Below the pieces are notes generated by a model that made no database searches, was not told where the DNA came from, and was given only the letters and a program-made list of their open reading frames with translations. Both the position numbers and the translations under genes were made by a program. Positions 24,839 to 33,570 of a DNA stretch of 64,000 nt are shown piece by piece (within the stretch, counting starts at the first letter, position 1; each line of letters opens with the position of its first letter). This stretch comes from Hyphomicrobiales bacterium (GTDB lineage: Bacteria > Pseudomonadota > Alphaproteobacteria > Rhizobiales > Rhizobiaceae): positions 7,370 to 71,369 of the forward strand of contig UCIA01000028.1 in NCBI GenBank assembly GCA_900472295.1. The letters are read 5' to 3'.

Positions 24839-25477
24839 ATGCCCTTAAACGCCATCGACCTCCTCGACTATGCCGGCGTCGCTGTCTTCGCGGCGACAGG
24901 GGCGCTTGCGGCTTCGCGCAAGCAGCTCGACATTATCGGCTTCCTGTTCCTGGCCAGCGTCACCGGCATCGGTGGCGGCACGCTTCGCGATGTCATCCTC
25001 AACCTGCCCGTCTTTTGGGTCGCCAACTCCGGCTATGTGCTGATCTGCGCAGTGGTTGCGGTGCTGGTCTTCTTCATCGCCCACCGCGTCGAATCCCGCT
25101 GGAAATGGCTGCTCTGGCTCGACGCCATCGGATTGGCGGCCTTTTCGGTGATGGGCGCGGCCAAAGGGCTGGCGATCACCGGCTCGCCGGTCGTAGCCGT
25201 CATTATGGGCGTGCTGACCGCCACATTCGGCGGCATCCTGCGCGATCTGCTGGCCGGCGAGCCGTCGGTGCTGCTTCGGCCCGAAATCTACGTCAGCGCG
25301 GCGCTGGCGGGTGCTGGTCTCTACACGCTTGGCGATCTTGCCGGACTGCCGCCGCTCGCCTCTGATATTGCCGGTTTTGTCGCGGCTTTCCTGGTGCGTG
25401 GCGGCGCGCTCAAATTCGGCTGGACGTTTCCGGCTTACAAAAGCCGGCCGGGACGGCGGCCGGAGGATATTCCGTGA
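24839..25477 (+). CDS. Trimeric intracellular cation channel family (UPF0126) protein
   Basis: A 212-residue inner-membrane protein with seven predicted helices built from two repeats, each carrying the signature GIGGGTLRDVILN (near 45) or TFGGILRDLLAGE (near 130). This matches the bacterial TRIC/YadS family, whose members act as cation channels in the cases studied; others have been linked to glycine transport. No Shine-Dalgarno is present because the repeat abuts the ATG, so initiation may be leaderless or weak. Confidence 0.87.
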   Translation: MPLNAIDLLDYAGVAVFAATGALAASRKQLDIIGFLFLASVTGIGGGTLRDVILNLPVFWVANSGYVLICAVVAVLVFFIAHRVESRWKWLLWLDAIGLAAFSVMGAAKGLAITGSPVVAVIMGVLTATFGGILRDLLAGEPSVLLRPEIYVSAALAGAGLYTLGDLAGLPPLASDIAGFVAAFLVRGGALKFGWTFPAYKSRPGRRPEDIP

Positions 25478-25481
25478 AGAG

Positions 25482-25541
25482 AGGGATTAGGGAATAGTCA
25501 GTAGTCACAAATCTCGGCAGCCTTCACTACTGCCTACTGCC
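25482..25541. repeat. Short repeat with inverted ends, copy 2
   Basis: The left half contains GGGATTAGGGAATAG and CAGTAGTC; the right half (25524-25541) carries TCACTACTGCCTACTGCC, whose complement repeats GGCAGTAG. It matches the element at 24741-24838 and separates the channel gene from the convergent olsB stop. Confidence 0.6.
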
Positions 25542-26429
25542 TCACGCCGCAAACCGCTGCGCTTCGCCGCCATAGTAGTTCACGTAGCGGGCGCCGATTT
25601 CCTTGACCGGCATCACCACGAACACATCGACGGTGGAGAATTCGCGGTCGATGACGCAGCCGTCGCCGATGCGGGCGCCGACGCGCAGATAGCCCTTGAC
25701 CAGCGGCGGCATGGCGGCGATCGCCGCCTTGGCATTCACGGCCTCGATCGGCATCAGGTCCATCGAGCAATAGCGCCCTGAGACCGCCCTGACATCCCAG
25801 GCCGAATTGGTGCGGCAGTGATGGGCAAGATAGGTGAGCGCCTCGGCATGCGCGGCCGGCACCGTGCCATGGAACGAGGCACAGCCGGTCATCACGCCGA
25901 TTTCGTAATGGTTGATATAGGCCCAGATGCCTTGCCACAGCGCCTCGATGGTGCGCTTGGAGCGGTATTCCTTGAGAACGCAGGAGCGGCCGAGTTCGAG
26001 GAAGCGCTGGCCGGGATGGCGGGCAATCAGCTTGGTCAGCTCGAACTCGCCTTCGGAATAGAAGCCGCCGGCGGTCGCCGCGATTTCTTGCCGCAGCAGG
26101 CGGTAGGTGCCGACGATGCGGCGATGCTCGGGGCCGGAGATCGAGGTGTCGAGCACGAGCAGATGGTCGCAGAGCGGGTCGAAGCGGTCGGCATCGCGCC
26201 TGTCCTGCGCCTGGAACAGGTCCTTCCTGGCGCCAAGCTCGTCGTAAAATACCCGGTAGCGCACCTCCTGCGCGGCTGCGATCTCGGCCTCGTTGCGGGC
26301 AAGCCGCACTTCGAGATTGCCGATCCGGCCCAGCGGTGCGCCTGTTGCAACGGCATCGGTATTCCGCGCGGCGAGCATGGCGCCGCCTGCGTTGGGCCGA
26401 GTGTCACATTCCGGCATAACTGTATGCAC
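25542..26429 (-). CDS. olsB: Ornithine-acyl-ACP N-acyltransferase
   Basis: A 295-residue GNAT-like enzyme for the first step of ornithine-lipid synthesis, adding a 3-hydroxyacyl chain from ACP to ornithine. Family segments are EVRYRVFYDELGA near 60, ELGRSCVLKEYRSKRT near 145 and a C-terminal KGYLRVGARIGDG, as in rhizobial OlsB. It begins with GTG, supported by AAGGAG eight bases upstream. OlsA, for the second acylation, is not adjacent. A Pho box and matching -10 lie just upstream, in line with known phosphate control of ornithine lipids in Sinorhizobium. Confidence 0.9.
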   Translation of the reverse strand: MHTVMPECDTRPNAGGAMLAARNTDAVATGAPLGRIGNLEVRLARNEAEIAAAQEVRYRVFYDELGARKDLFQAQDRRDADRFDPLCDHLLVLDTSISGPEHRRIVGTYRLLRQEIAATAGGFYSEGEFELTKLIARHPGQRFLELGRSCVLKEYRSKRTIEALWQGIWAYINHYEIGVMTGCASFHGTVPAAHAEALTYLAHHCRTNSAWDVRAVSGRYCSMDLMPIEAVNAKAAIAAMPPLVKGYLRVGARIGDGCVIDREFSTVDVFVVMPVKEIGARYVNYYGGEAQRFAA

Positions 26430-26464
26430 GAGTGATTCTCCTTCGAGCCATCCCTCTTGGCACG

Positions 26465-26509
26465 GGGATACGGTGTAGGTGCAACAGGATTGTGACAGTA
26501 CCGTGATAC
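26465..26509 (-). promoter_or_regulatory. Pho box and -10 element before olsB
   Basis: Read on the minus strand, three 7-mers follow each other with exact 11-base spacing: GTATCAC (26509-26503), CTGTCAC (26498-26492) and CTGTTGC (26487-26481). This fits the PhoB pattern of CTGTCAT-like repeats with 4-base spacers. Ten bases further lies TATCCC (26470-26465) as a -10, the distance usual at PhoB-activated promoters. The olsB start is 35 bases beyond. Confidence 0.7.
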
Positions 26510-26596
26510 GGCTCCACGGGCAATACTTCGTCGGCTGGCGAAAACGTTCAACCGGCTACCTTATGGTGCGCGAAGATTGCACCAACATGGCCTTAG

Positions 26597-26694
26597 GGCG
26601 CGTCGCGCTGAAACGGATTCAAGCAAAGCACTTCAAGTCTTTGCTTCCATGCATGTCGTCTTCTGAAAACCGGGGCCACTTTTGAGCGGCATGC
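26597..26694. repeat. RIME-like intergenic palindromic element
   Basis: About 98 bp, starting GCGCGTCGCGCTGAAACGG and ending CCACTTTTGAGCGGCATGCC, with internal CGGATTCAAG and GCATGTCGTC words. This arrangement is familiar from abundant intergenic repeats in Rhizobium and Mesorhizobium (recalled, not searched). It ends directly at the stop codon of the hybrid kinase gene. Confidence 0.55.
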
Positions 26695-26695
26695 C

Positions 26696-28996
26696 TCAGG
26701 CGGCGACCTGACCCTCGACGGCATGGACCAGCGCCTCGGGATCGAGCGGCTTGGTGACGAAGCCGCTGGCGCCATGGGCGAGCACGGTGTGGCGCGTCTT
26801 TTCCTGGCTATCGGCCGAAAGCACCATGATCGGAACCGGCGGCATTGCCATCTCCTCCTCATGGCGGCGGATGGCTGCGATCGCATCAAGCCCGTCCATG
26901 ACCGGCATGTGCAGATCCATCAGCACCACGTCGAAGCGGTGTTTCAACCCGGCCCCGGTGACCGCCTCGACAGCGGCCTTGCCGTTGCCGACGACTTTCA
27001 CCCGATGCCCCGCCTTCAAAAGCGTGGCGCGGGCGAGCATGGCGTTGATGTCGTTGTCCTCGGCGATCAGCACCGACAGGCCGGTATGGCGCCCGACGAC
27101 GGCCCGAAGCGACGATGCTCTGCTTTTTTCCGGCTTTGGCTGCGGCACAGTGGGGGCATGGCTGGTCAAAAGCACGCGCAGCAGCGTTTCGCCGCGCACC
27201 GGTCTTGCCAGGAAGGTGGCATAACCGCTGGCGCGGAAGTCGCCGAGCATGCCGCGGTCGGTCGGCGCGATCAGCGTGATCGCCTCGCAATCGGCAAAGC
27301 CGCTTTGGCGCAGGCGCTTGAGCAATCTGCCGTCGCTGTGTTCCATGGCGGCGTCGATCAAAAGCGCGTCGCAATGCGCGGCGAAAGGCGTGGCCTTCGC
27401 GGCGGTCGCGACGACATCGACGGCGCCGCCATGGGCGCGAATGGTGCGGGCGATGGCGTCGGCCTCTACGGCGTTCTTCGACACGATCACGGCGCGCCGG
27501 CCGGCGAGGATGTTGTGCCGGTTCTGTGGCGCTTCGGTTGCCGCGACGGCCGGGATTTCGAAGACGAACTCGGATCCCTCGCCAAGCCTGCTCGACACCG
27601 AAATAGTGCCGCCCATTGCCGTCACCAGGCGCCTCGATATTGCGAGGCCGAGGCCGGCGCCGCCATGGGCGCGGGTCGAGGTGCCGTCCGACTGTTCGAA
27701 TTCCTCGAAGATGCGCTCCATGTCGTCTTCGCGCAGGCCGGGGCCGGTGTCGGTGACGGTGAAGCAGATACGGTCGTCGGTGTCGGTGCGCGCGCGCGCG
27801 ATCGAGACCAGCACGCCGCCGGTGTCGGTGAACTTGACGGCGTTGCCGATGAGGTTGAGCAGCACCTGCCTCACCCTGCCCGGATCGGCGGATATCATCT
27901 GCGGCACGTCGGGCTCGACGTGACAGCCAAGGCCGATTTGCTTGGCAAAGGCTTTTGCCGCCATCAGCTCGATGATGTTGTCGGCGATTTCGCGCGGCGA
28001 TGTCGGGTGCGGCTCCGGGTCGAAACGGCCGGCCTCGATCTTGGAATAGTCGAGCAAATCCTCGATCAGTGCCAAAAGGGCGCTGGCCGAGGTCGAGACG
28101 GCGCCGACATAGGTGCGCTGCTCGGGCGACAGATTGGTGTCGGCCAAAAGCTTGGCCATGCCCATGATGCCGTTCATCGGCGTGCGGATCTCATGGCTGA
28201 CCGTGGCCAGGAAGCGCGATTTGGCCTGGCTGGCATGTTCGGCGCGCTCGCGGGCGGTGATCAGCGAGGATTCGGCGCGCTTGCGGGCGGTAATGTCGCG
28301 GGCAATCGCCCGGTGCGAGACGGCGCCAGAGTCCTTGTCGCGCACCGACAGTTCGATCCACGAGAACCAGCGCGGGCCGCTCGGCGTGCGGATGGCGACA
28401 TCGGTGGAGCTCAGGCATTCATGATCCGCAAAGGCGGCGTCGGGAACGATGCCGACATCGATGCCGAGTTCAGCGAGCGTCTTGCCGGCAAGATAGCGCG
28501 GGTCGGTTGCGACGAGGTCAGCAAAAACCTTGTTGGCATAGACGAGGTGACCGTCGCGGTCGCGGTGGACGACAAGATCGCCAAGCGCATCGATCAGGCC
28601 GTGAAAACGCTCCTCGCTCTCCTGCATCTCCCACATGCGGTCGGCCAGCGTCTCGATCTCGGCGCGGCTGCGGGCCGCGGTTTCGTCGTGCAAGGCCGCC
28701 GCGCGGCGGGCGGTGCGCCGGCCGTGCAGGTGCACGGCGAGGCCGGCGAGACCGGTCGCCAGCAGGCCAAGCGTGATGAACACCGGCGCTCCGGTGAGCT
28801 GGGCCAGTCCTGCCAGCGCGACACTGGCGACGACAGTCACGAAGGGCAGGCCCTCGGAATTGGCGCGCGGCAAATCCGGCACCAGCGGCGGCGCGGCAAC
28901 GAGTTGCCGCTTGGGCGCCGTCGGGTTCTGCCCGTCGATGCTTTCGGCCCGGCTCTTCTCTCGGCTGGCAGACTCCGCGATCATGCGGAAATCCAT
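26696..28996 (-). CDS. Hybrid sensor histidine kinase/response regulator
   Basis: A 766-residue protein. Two hydrophobic helices (about 50-93) suggest membrane anchoring with almost no periplasmic loop. A PAS domain follows (about 130-235), then HisKA with SHEIRTPMNG near 268, HATPase with NLIGNAVKF and a DTGPGL box, a degenerate receiver-like module (about 490-605) lacking the acceptor Asp context, and a C-terminal true receiver with AEDNDIN and acceptor Asp in VLMDLHMP near 691. The signal is probably cytoplasmic, sensed by PAS. No cognate regulator is nearby. Gene order next to olsB may be old in rhizobia, but I could not check it. Confidence 0.9.
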   Translation of the reverse strand: MDFRMIAESASREKSRAESIDGQNPTAPKRQLVAAPPLVPDLPRANSEGLPFVTVVASVALAGLAQLTGAPVFITLGLLATGLAGLAVHLHGRRTARRAAALHDETAARSRAEIETLADRMWEMQESEERFHGLIDALGDLVVHRDRDGHLVYANKVFADLVATDPRYLAGKTLAELGIDVGIVPDAAFADHECLSSTDVAIRTPSGPRWFSWIELSVRDKDSGAVSHRAIARDITARKRAESSLITARERAEHASQAKSRFLATVSHEIRTPMNGIMGMAKLLADTNLSPEQRTYVGAVSTSASALLALIEDLLDYSKIEAGRFDPEPHPTSPREIADNIIELMAAKAFAKQIGLGCHVEPDVPQMISADPGRVRQVLLNLIGNAVKFTDTGGVLVSIARARTDTDDRICFTVTDTGPGLREDDMERIFEEFEQSDGTSTRAHGGAGLGLAISRRLVTAMGGTISVSSRLGEGSEFVFEIPAVAATEAPQNRHNILAGRRAVIVSKNAVEADAIARTIRAHGGAVDVVATAAKATPFAAHCDALLIDAAMEHSDGRLLKRLRQSGFADCEAITLIAPTDRGMLGDFRASGYATFLARPVRGETLLRVLLTSHAPTVPQPKPEKSRASSLRAVVGRHTGLSVLIAEDNDINAMLARATLLKAGHRVKVVGNGKAAVEAVTGAGLKHRFDVVLMDLHMPVMDGLDAIAAIRRHEEEMAMPPVPIMVLSADSQEKTRHTVLAHGASGFVTKPLDPEALVHAVEGQVAA

Positions 28997-29072
28997 GCCA
29001 GACAGAGATTATGGAAAAGCGCGGCGGATCGTTCGAATTTTAGCGATCATGCATTTTGCGATTTTCCGGCTC

Positions 29073-29117
29073 GCATGATCTTTTCCGAAAACCGGATTCC
29101 ACTTTTCGGGATCATGC
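29073..29117. repeat. Nested palindromic repeat
   Basis: Perfect outer arms GCATGATC and GATCATGC enclose an inner pair CCGAAAA (29085-29091) and TTTTCGG (29103-29109). It lies between the AcuI stop and the kinase start and belongs to the general class of rhizobial interspersed palindromes. Confidence 0.6.
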
Positions 29118-29127
29118 GTCTGAAGGT

Positions 29128-30117
29128 TCACATATCGACGACCACGCGGCCCCTGATCTTGCCCTCGACGATGTCATGGGCGGCGGCGATGATGCCGTCG
29201 AAGCCGATGGTGGTGGACAGGCCGGCGAGCTTCTTGAGGTCGAGATCGGCGCCGATGCGGCGCCAGGCTTCCAGGCGCACCGCCTTGGGCGCCATCACCG
29301 AATCGATGCCGAGCAGCGAGACGCCGCGCAGGATGAAAGGGGCGACGCTCGACGGCAGGTCCATGCCGCCGGCCAGGCCACAGGCGGCGACCGCGCCGCC
29401 ATAGGCCGTCATCGACAGCACATTGGCCAGCGTGTTGCTGCCGACGGAATCGATGCCGCCGGCCCAGCGCTCCTTGGCCAACGGCTTTGCCGGCTGGGAC
29501 AGTTCCTCGCGCGAAATCACTTCGGCCGCACCAAGGTCGATCAGATAGGGGCTTTCTGCGTTGCGGCCGGTCGAGGCGATGACGTGATAGCCGAGGCTGG
29601 ACAGGAGCGAGACCGCGACCGACCCGACGCCGCCGGCAGCACCCGTCACCACCACCGGGCCGCGATCGGGCAAGATGCCGTGACGCTCCAGCGCCATGAC
29701 ACTGAGCATGGCGGTATAGCCGGCGGTGCCGACCGCCATCGCGTCATGGGCGCTGATGCCGTCGGGCAGCGGCACCAGCCAGTCGCCCTTGACGCGGGCG
29801 CGCCCGGCATAGGCGCCGAAATGCGTTTCGCCGACGCCCCAGCCATTCAGAATGACCTTATCGCCCTTGCGCCAGTCGGCATGCGACGAGGAGAGAACGG
29901 TGCCGGCGAAATCGATGCCCGGCACCAGTGGCCAGCGGCGGATCACCGGCGCCTTGCCTGATATGGCCAGCCCATCCTTGTAGTTGACCGTTGTCGCTTC
30001 GACCGCGACGGTCACATCGCCTTCCATCAGATCGGCCTCAGTGAGATCGACGATTTCGACCGACTGCTTCTTGTCGGCGTCGCGCGAAACGAGGATGGCT
30101 TTGAAGGTTTCGGACAT
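29128..30117 (-). CDS. acuI: AcuI/YhdH-type NADPH acrylyl-CoA/quinone reductase
   Basis: A 329-residue zinc-free medium-chain reductase. The GroES-like half shows NYKDGLAISGK and VPGIDFAGTV, and the Rossmann half has VVVTGAAGGVGSVAVSLL near 150. The motif set matches the YhdH/AcuI family, which reduces acrylyl-CoA to propionyl-CoA and protects against acrylate. The start at MSETFKAILVS has GGGGAGAAAAA upstream; the frame runs 7 codons further. The gene is monocistronic and no dmd gene is nearby. Confidence 0.85.
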   Translation of the reverse strand: MSETFKAILVSRDADKKQSVEIVDLTEADLMEGDVTVAVEATTVNYKDGLAISGKAPVIRRWPLVPGIDFAGTVLSSSHADWRKGDKVILNGWGVGETHFGAYAGRARVKGDWLVPLPDGISAHDAMAVGTAGYTAMLSVMALERHGILPDRGPVVVTGAAGGVGSVAVSLLSSLGYHVIASTGRNAESPYLIDLGAAEVISREELSQPAKPLAKERWAGGIDSVGSNTLANVLSMTAYGGAVAACGLAGGMDLPSSVAPFILRGVSLLGIDSVMAPKAVRLEAWRRIGADLDLKKLAGLSTTIGFDGIIAAAHDIVEGKIRGRVVVDM

Positions 30118-30211
30118 TTTTTCTCCCCGGTCGAGCAACTGTGAAGGCTGGCATAGGCTGGCCGGACTGTGCGGCGGCCATCCGGCGCGGTCAATCAGTC
30201 AAAAGCAGCAT

Positions 30212-30700
30212 TCAGGCGTCGGGGCTTTGCGGCTTGGCCTCGCGCCGCCAGCCGATGAACTCGTCGAAGACGACCAGCGCCGCACCGACCGAAATGAAGG
30301 CATCGGCGAGGTTGAAGACGGCGAAGGACCATGCCGGCGTGTGAAACAATATGTAGTCGATGACGTGGCCGTAGACGGCGCGGTCGATCAGATTGCCGAT
30401 GGCGCCGCCGATGATCAACGCAAAGCCGATGCGGGCCAGCACATGGCCGGCCGGGGTGCGCGTCGCGAGGTAAAGCACGAAGGCGACAACCACGACGGCG
30501 ATGACGACCAGGCCGGTGTCGCCGAAGGATGAGAACATCGAAAAGGCGATGCCGGTATTGTAGGTGCGGAAAAGCGCCAGGAACGGCACCAGATCGAGCT
30601 TTTCCTGAAAGGCGAGGCCGGTCTCGACCAGATGCTTTATCCACTGGTCAAGCGCGATTGCCACCACGACCAGCAGCGCATAGGGGGACCATGATTTCAC
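30212..30700 (-). CDS. lspA: Lipoprotein signal peptidase
   Basis: A 162-residue aspartyl protease of the inner membrane that cleaves prolipoproteins after lipidation. Four hydrophobic helices are clear, and the catalytic aspartates lie in GNLIDRAVYGHVIDYI (near 115) and FNLADAFIS (near 135). The start is GTG, embedded in the stop of the upstream methyltransferase as GTGA, so translation is coupled. It forms the end of a three-gene minus-strand run with two RNA methyltransferases. Confidence 0.95.
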   Translation of the reverse strand: MKSWSPYALLVVVAIALDQWIKHLVETGLAFQEKLDLVPFLALFRTYNTGIAFSMFSSFGDTGLVVIAVVVVAFVLYLATRTPAGHVLARIGFALIIGGAIGNLIDRAVYGHVIDYILFHTPAWSFAVFNLADAFISVGAALVVFDEFIGWRREAKPQSPDA

Positions 30701-31554
30701 GATTTGGCGTCCTCGGGGGCGAGCTTCAGGGCGCCGCGGCGGATCTCGAACAGCATCACGCCGGTGGCGACCGCCAGATTGAGTGAATCGGCGCGGCCGG
30801 CCTGCGGAATCCGGAGCAGCCTGTCGCAGCTTTCGGCCAGATTGTCGGGCAGGCCCTGCTGCTCATTGCCCATCATCAACAGCACCGGTCCACGGGAGAA
30901 ATCGACCGAGCGGTAGTCGACCGCGCCCTTCAGATGGGTGCCGACGACGAGGCCCGAGAAGCTGTTTCGCCAGGCAAGAAACGCTTCCGGCGTCGCCTTG
31001 GTCACCGGCACGGCGAAGATCGAGCCCATGGTGGCGCGCACGGTCTCGACGGAAAACGGATCGGTGGTCTCGCCGACCAGGATGACGCCCTTGGCGCCGA
31101 CGGCATCGACGGTGCGGATGACCGTGCCGAGATTGCCGGGATCGCGCACCCGGTCGAGCGCCACCCAGACATCGCCATCATGAGCGCGGATGTCCTTCAA
31201 CGGCAGCAGCTTCTGCTGGAAGACGCCGACCACCATTTGCGGGTTGTCGCGGCGGGTTATGGCGACCAGCACTTTTTCCGAGACTTCGAGCACGGTGCCG
31301 CCGGCAGCGACCGTGCGTGCCGCAACCTTCTCGACCGCCGCATTGCCGCGCCCGGCCTTGGCGAAGACCAGCGTCTTGATCGACCAGCCGAGATCGAGCG
31401 CATCGATGACCAGCTTCAGCCCTTCGGCCATGAAGGCGTTCTGCTGGTCGCGGAATTTCTTCTGCGCCAGCGCCTTGATGTCCTTGATCAGCGGGTTGGC
31501 GAGGCTGGTGACTTCCTTGACCTGCCCCGGCGCACCGATTTGCCGCTCGTTCAT
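30697..31554 (-). CDS. TrmH/SpoU family RNA 2'-O-methyltransferase
   Basis: A 285-residue SPOUT methyltransferase. An N-terminal substrate-binding part (VTSLANPLIKDIKALAQ) precedes the knotted domain with DRVRDPGNLGTVIRT near 137, LLMMGNEQQGLP near 225 and SLNLAVATGVMLFE near 260. These are the three SpoU motifs. The target, rRNA or tRNA ribose, is not predictable; RlmB and the TsnR/YsgA-like group are candidates. GGGAG precedes the ATG, and the gene lies 17 bp after the RlmI-like methyltransferase. Confidence 0.92.
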   Translation of the reverse strand: MNERQIGAPGQVKEVTSLANPLIKDIKALAQKKFRDQQNAFMAEGLKLVIDALDLGWSIKTLVFAKAGRGNAAVEKVAARTVAAGGTVLEVSEKVLVAITRRDNPQMVVGVFQQKLLPLKDIRAHDGDVWVALDRVRDPGNLGTVIRTVDAVGAKGVILVGETTDPFSVETVRATMGSIFAVPVTKATPEAFLAWRNSFSGLVVGTHLKGAVDYRSVDFSRGPVLLMMGNEQQGLPDNLAESCDRLLRIPQAGRADSLNLAVATGVMLFEIRRGALKLAPEDAKS

Positions 31555-31571
31555 TCATGACTCCCGGGCAT

Positions 31572-32693
31572 TCAGGCCACCCAGCGCGAAAACAGCGATG
31601 TCGAGAGCGCCCGTCCCGCCGATTGCTCGCGGATGATCAGTTCGCCTGATTCAACCGTGCCGCCCATGCCGGCAAAGGTGTCGCGCATCAGGGCATGGAT
31701 GGCGAAGAAGGAGGCGCGGATCGAATAGGCAGTCAGCACCACGGCCAGCGGTTTCGGCGTCAGGATCGCGCGGCAGAGATCCGTCAGCCCAGGCAGGTCC
31801 TCGAACAATTGCCAGACCTCGCCCTTGGGGCCGCGGCCATAGGCGGGCGGGTCGAACAGGATGATGTCGTAGCGGCTGCCGCGGCGCTCCTCGCGCTCGG
31901 CGAATTTCACCGCATCGTCGACGATCCAGCGGATCGGCTTGCTGCCGAGACCGGCCATTTCCTGGTTTTCACGCGCCCAGCCGATCGCCTTCTTCGAGGC
32001 ATCGACATGGGTGACTTCGGCGCCCGCGCGGGCCGCGACCAGAGACGCAAGACCGGTATAGCCGAACAGGTTCAGCACCTTGACCGGACGCTTCGCCGCC
32101 GCGATCTGGGCCGCCATGTGGTCCCAGTGCGAAGCCTGCTCGGGGAAGACGCCGACATGGCGAAACGAGGTGAAGCGGCCGAGATAATCGATGCCGTCAT
32201 GCTTCATCGGCCAGGTCTCGCCGAGCGGCACCTTCGGAAAACGCCAGCGGCCGATGCCTTCTTCGTCGGTGTCGCCGGTGAAGATGGCGTCGGCGCGGTC
32301 CCAGTCCCTCGCCGGCAGTGCCTTTTGCCAGATCGCCTGTCCCTCGGGTCGCACGATGCGGTAGGGGCCGTATTGTTCGAGTTTTTCGCCGGCGCCGCTG
32401 TCGAGCAGCGCATAATCTGCGTTCGGCGCCACTTCGAGGATTACCGGCAGCCGTTCGGCGGGCAGGGCGCCGTCACGGCGGGCAAGGATGCGCGGCGTTG
32501 GCTTCGGATCAGACCGGTCGTCCGGTTTTGTTTCGTGGCGTTGCTGTTTGGCTTCCGATCGGACTGGTGCGGTCTCTGGCCGCGGCCGCGCGTGTTCGGC
32601 CCTGCCCTTTGCGGGCGGGCGGTTGTCGCGGCGTTTGTCGCGAAAAGACTTCAAGCAGGAGCATCTCCGGAGGCGGCAGGCCGCTTTTGACAT
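31572..32693 (-). CDS. RlmI-like class I SAM-dependent methyltransferase
   Basis: A 373-residue protein with a basic, disordered-looking N-terminus (about 1-75) and a C-terminal Rossmann methyltransferase: LNLFGYTGLASLVAARAGA near 200 and catalytic-type FDPPAYGRGPKGE near 275. It resembles the RlmI/RlmK group that methylates 23S rRNA cytosine, but it lacks an obvious PUA domain. The reading frame is open 119 codons further upstream, which would overlap the divergent WYL gene; I chose the ATG leaving an 87-bp gap. A TTG at 32654 is an alternative. Confidence 0.82.
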   Translation of the reverse strand: MSKAACRLRRCSCLKSFRDKRRDNRPPAKGRAEHARPRPETAPVRSEAKQQRHETKPDDRSDPKPTPRILARRDGALPAERLPVILEVAPNADYALLDSGAGEKLEQYGPYRIVRPEGQAIWQKALPARDWDRADAIFTGDTDEEGIGRWRFPKVPLGETWPMKHDGIDYLGRFTSFRHVGVFPEQASHWDHMAAQIAAAKRPVKVLNLFGYTGLASLVAARAGAEVTHVDASKKAIGWARENQEMAGLGSKPIRWIVDDAVKFAEREERRGSRYDIILFDPPAYGRGPKGEVWQLFEDLPGLTDLCRAILTPKPLAVVLTAYSIRASFFAIHALMRDTFAGMGGTVESGELIIREQSAGRALSTSLFSRWVA

Positions 32694-32780
32694 AGGGTCA
32701 CCGGCTGCGCAAACAAAATGGTCCAGCATACGAATGTCTGAGGTGGTGGACCTCGCTGAGGAAACAGGCAATCTGGAGTA

Positions 32781-33479
32781 ATGTCCCGTTCCGAACGCCT
32801 GCTTGACCTGATCCAGATCCTGCGCCGGTATCGCCGGCCGGTCAGCGGCCGTACGCTTGCCGGCGAGATGGGCGTTTCGATCCGCACGCTCTACCGCGAC
32901 ATCGCCACGCTGCAGGGGCAAGGCGCGCCGATCGAGGGTGAGGCGGGGCTGGGTTATGTGCTGAAGCCCGGCTTCATGCTGCCGCCGCTGATGTTCACCG
33001 ACGAAGAGATCGAGGCCATCGTGCTCGGATCGCGTTGGGTTGCCAGACAACCGGACACGCGGCTGTCGGAGGCAGCCACCGATGCGCTGGCCAAGATCGC
33101 GGCCGTGCTGCCGGAGGATCTGCGCGAGGATCTCGATGCCACTGCGCTTCTGGTCGGGCCACGCAGCGAATTGGTCGAAAACATCGACCTCGGTACGGTG
33201 CGCCAGGCGATCCGCAACGAAAGAAAACTCGGCTTTCTCTACCGCGATGCCGGCGGCGCCGCGTCCGAGCGCTTGGTCTGGCCGTTTGCGCTAGGCTTCT
33301 TCGACAAGGTGCGGGTGGTGGCGGCCTGGTGCGAGACACGGCAGGCTTTTCGCCATTTTCGCGCCGACCGCATGTCCGATCTCAACCCTACCGATATCCG
33401 TTATCCGCGCCGGCGGCAGGTGCTGCTGAAGGAATGGCGGGTGACATTGGATGCGCAGAGGCGTCAGCCCGACGCCTGA
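32781..33479 (+). CDS. YafY-type HTH and WYL domain transcriptional regulator
   Basis: A 232-residue regulator. The N-terminal HTH (RPVSGRTLAGEMGVSIRTLYRDI near 20-45) is of the DeoR-like YafY type. The WYL part shows LGFLYRDAGGAASERLVWPFAL, with some WYL residues replaced. It ends in a basic segment, YPRRRQVLLKEW. WYL domains bind nucleic acids or small ligands and often sense stress. It sits just before a VOC-EVE-VOC cluster and could regulate it. CTGGAG precedes the ATG. Confidence 0.87.
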   Translation: MSRSERLLDLIQILRRYRRPVSGRTLAGEMGVSIRTLYRDIATLQGQGAPIEGEAGLGYVLKPGFMLPPLMFTDEEIEAIVLGSRWVARQPDTRLSEAATDALAKIAAVLPEDLREDLDATALLVGPRSELVENIDLGTVRQAIRNERKLGFLYRDAGGAASERLVWPFALGFFDKVRVVAAWCETRQAFRHFRADRMSDLNPTDIRYPRRRQVLLKEWRVTLDAQRRQPDA

Positions 33480-33570
33480 TGGTTCTTTCTGCCGCTTGGA
33501 TAAACGCTGCTGCCAGAATCTGACAGTAGGGTCGCTTAAGCTCCTCCAATCGAAACCTTGGAGAGCAGAC

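Noticed and set aside
26479..26685. A 68-codon frame between olsB and the kinase
   Set aside because: It runs through the Pho box and a palindromic repeat and lacks a ribosome-binding site.
26723..29404. An 893-codon open frame on the plus strand opposite the hybrid kinase
   Set aside because: It mirrors the kinase gene in GC-rich DNA, has low-complexity Arg/Gly/Ala-rich composition and no motif, while the minus strand has clear PAS, HisKA, HATPase and receiver motifs.
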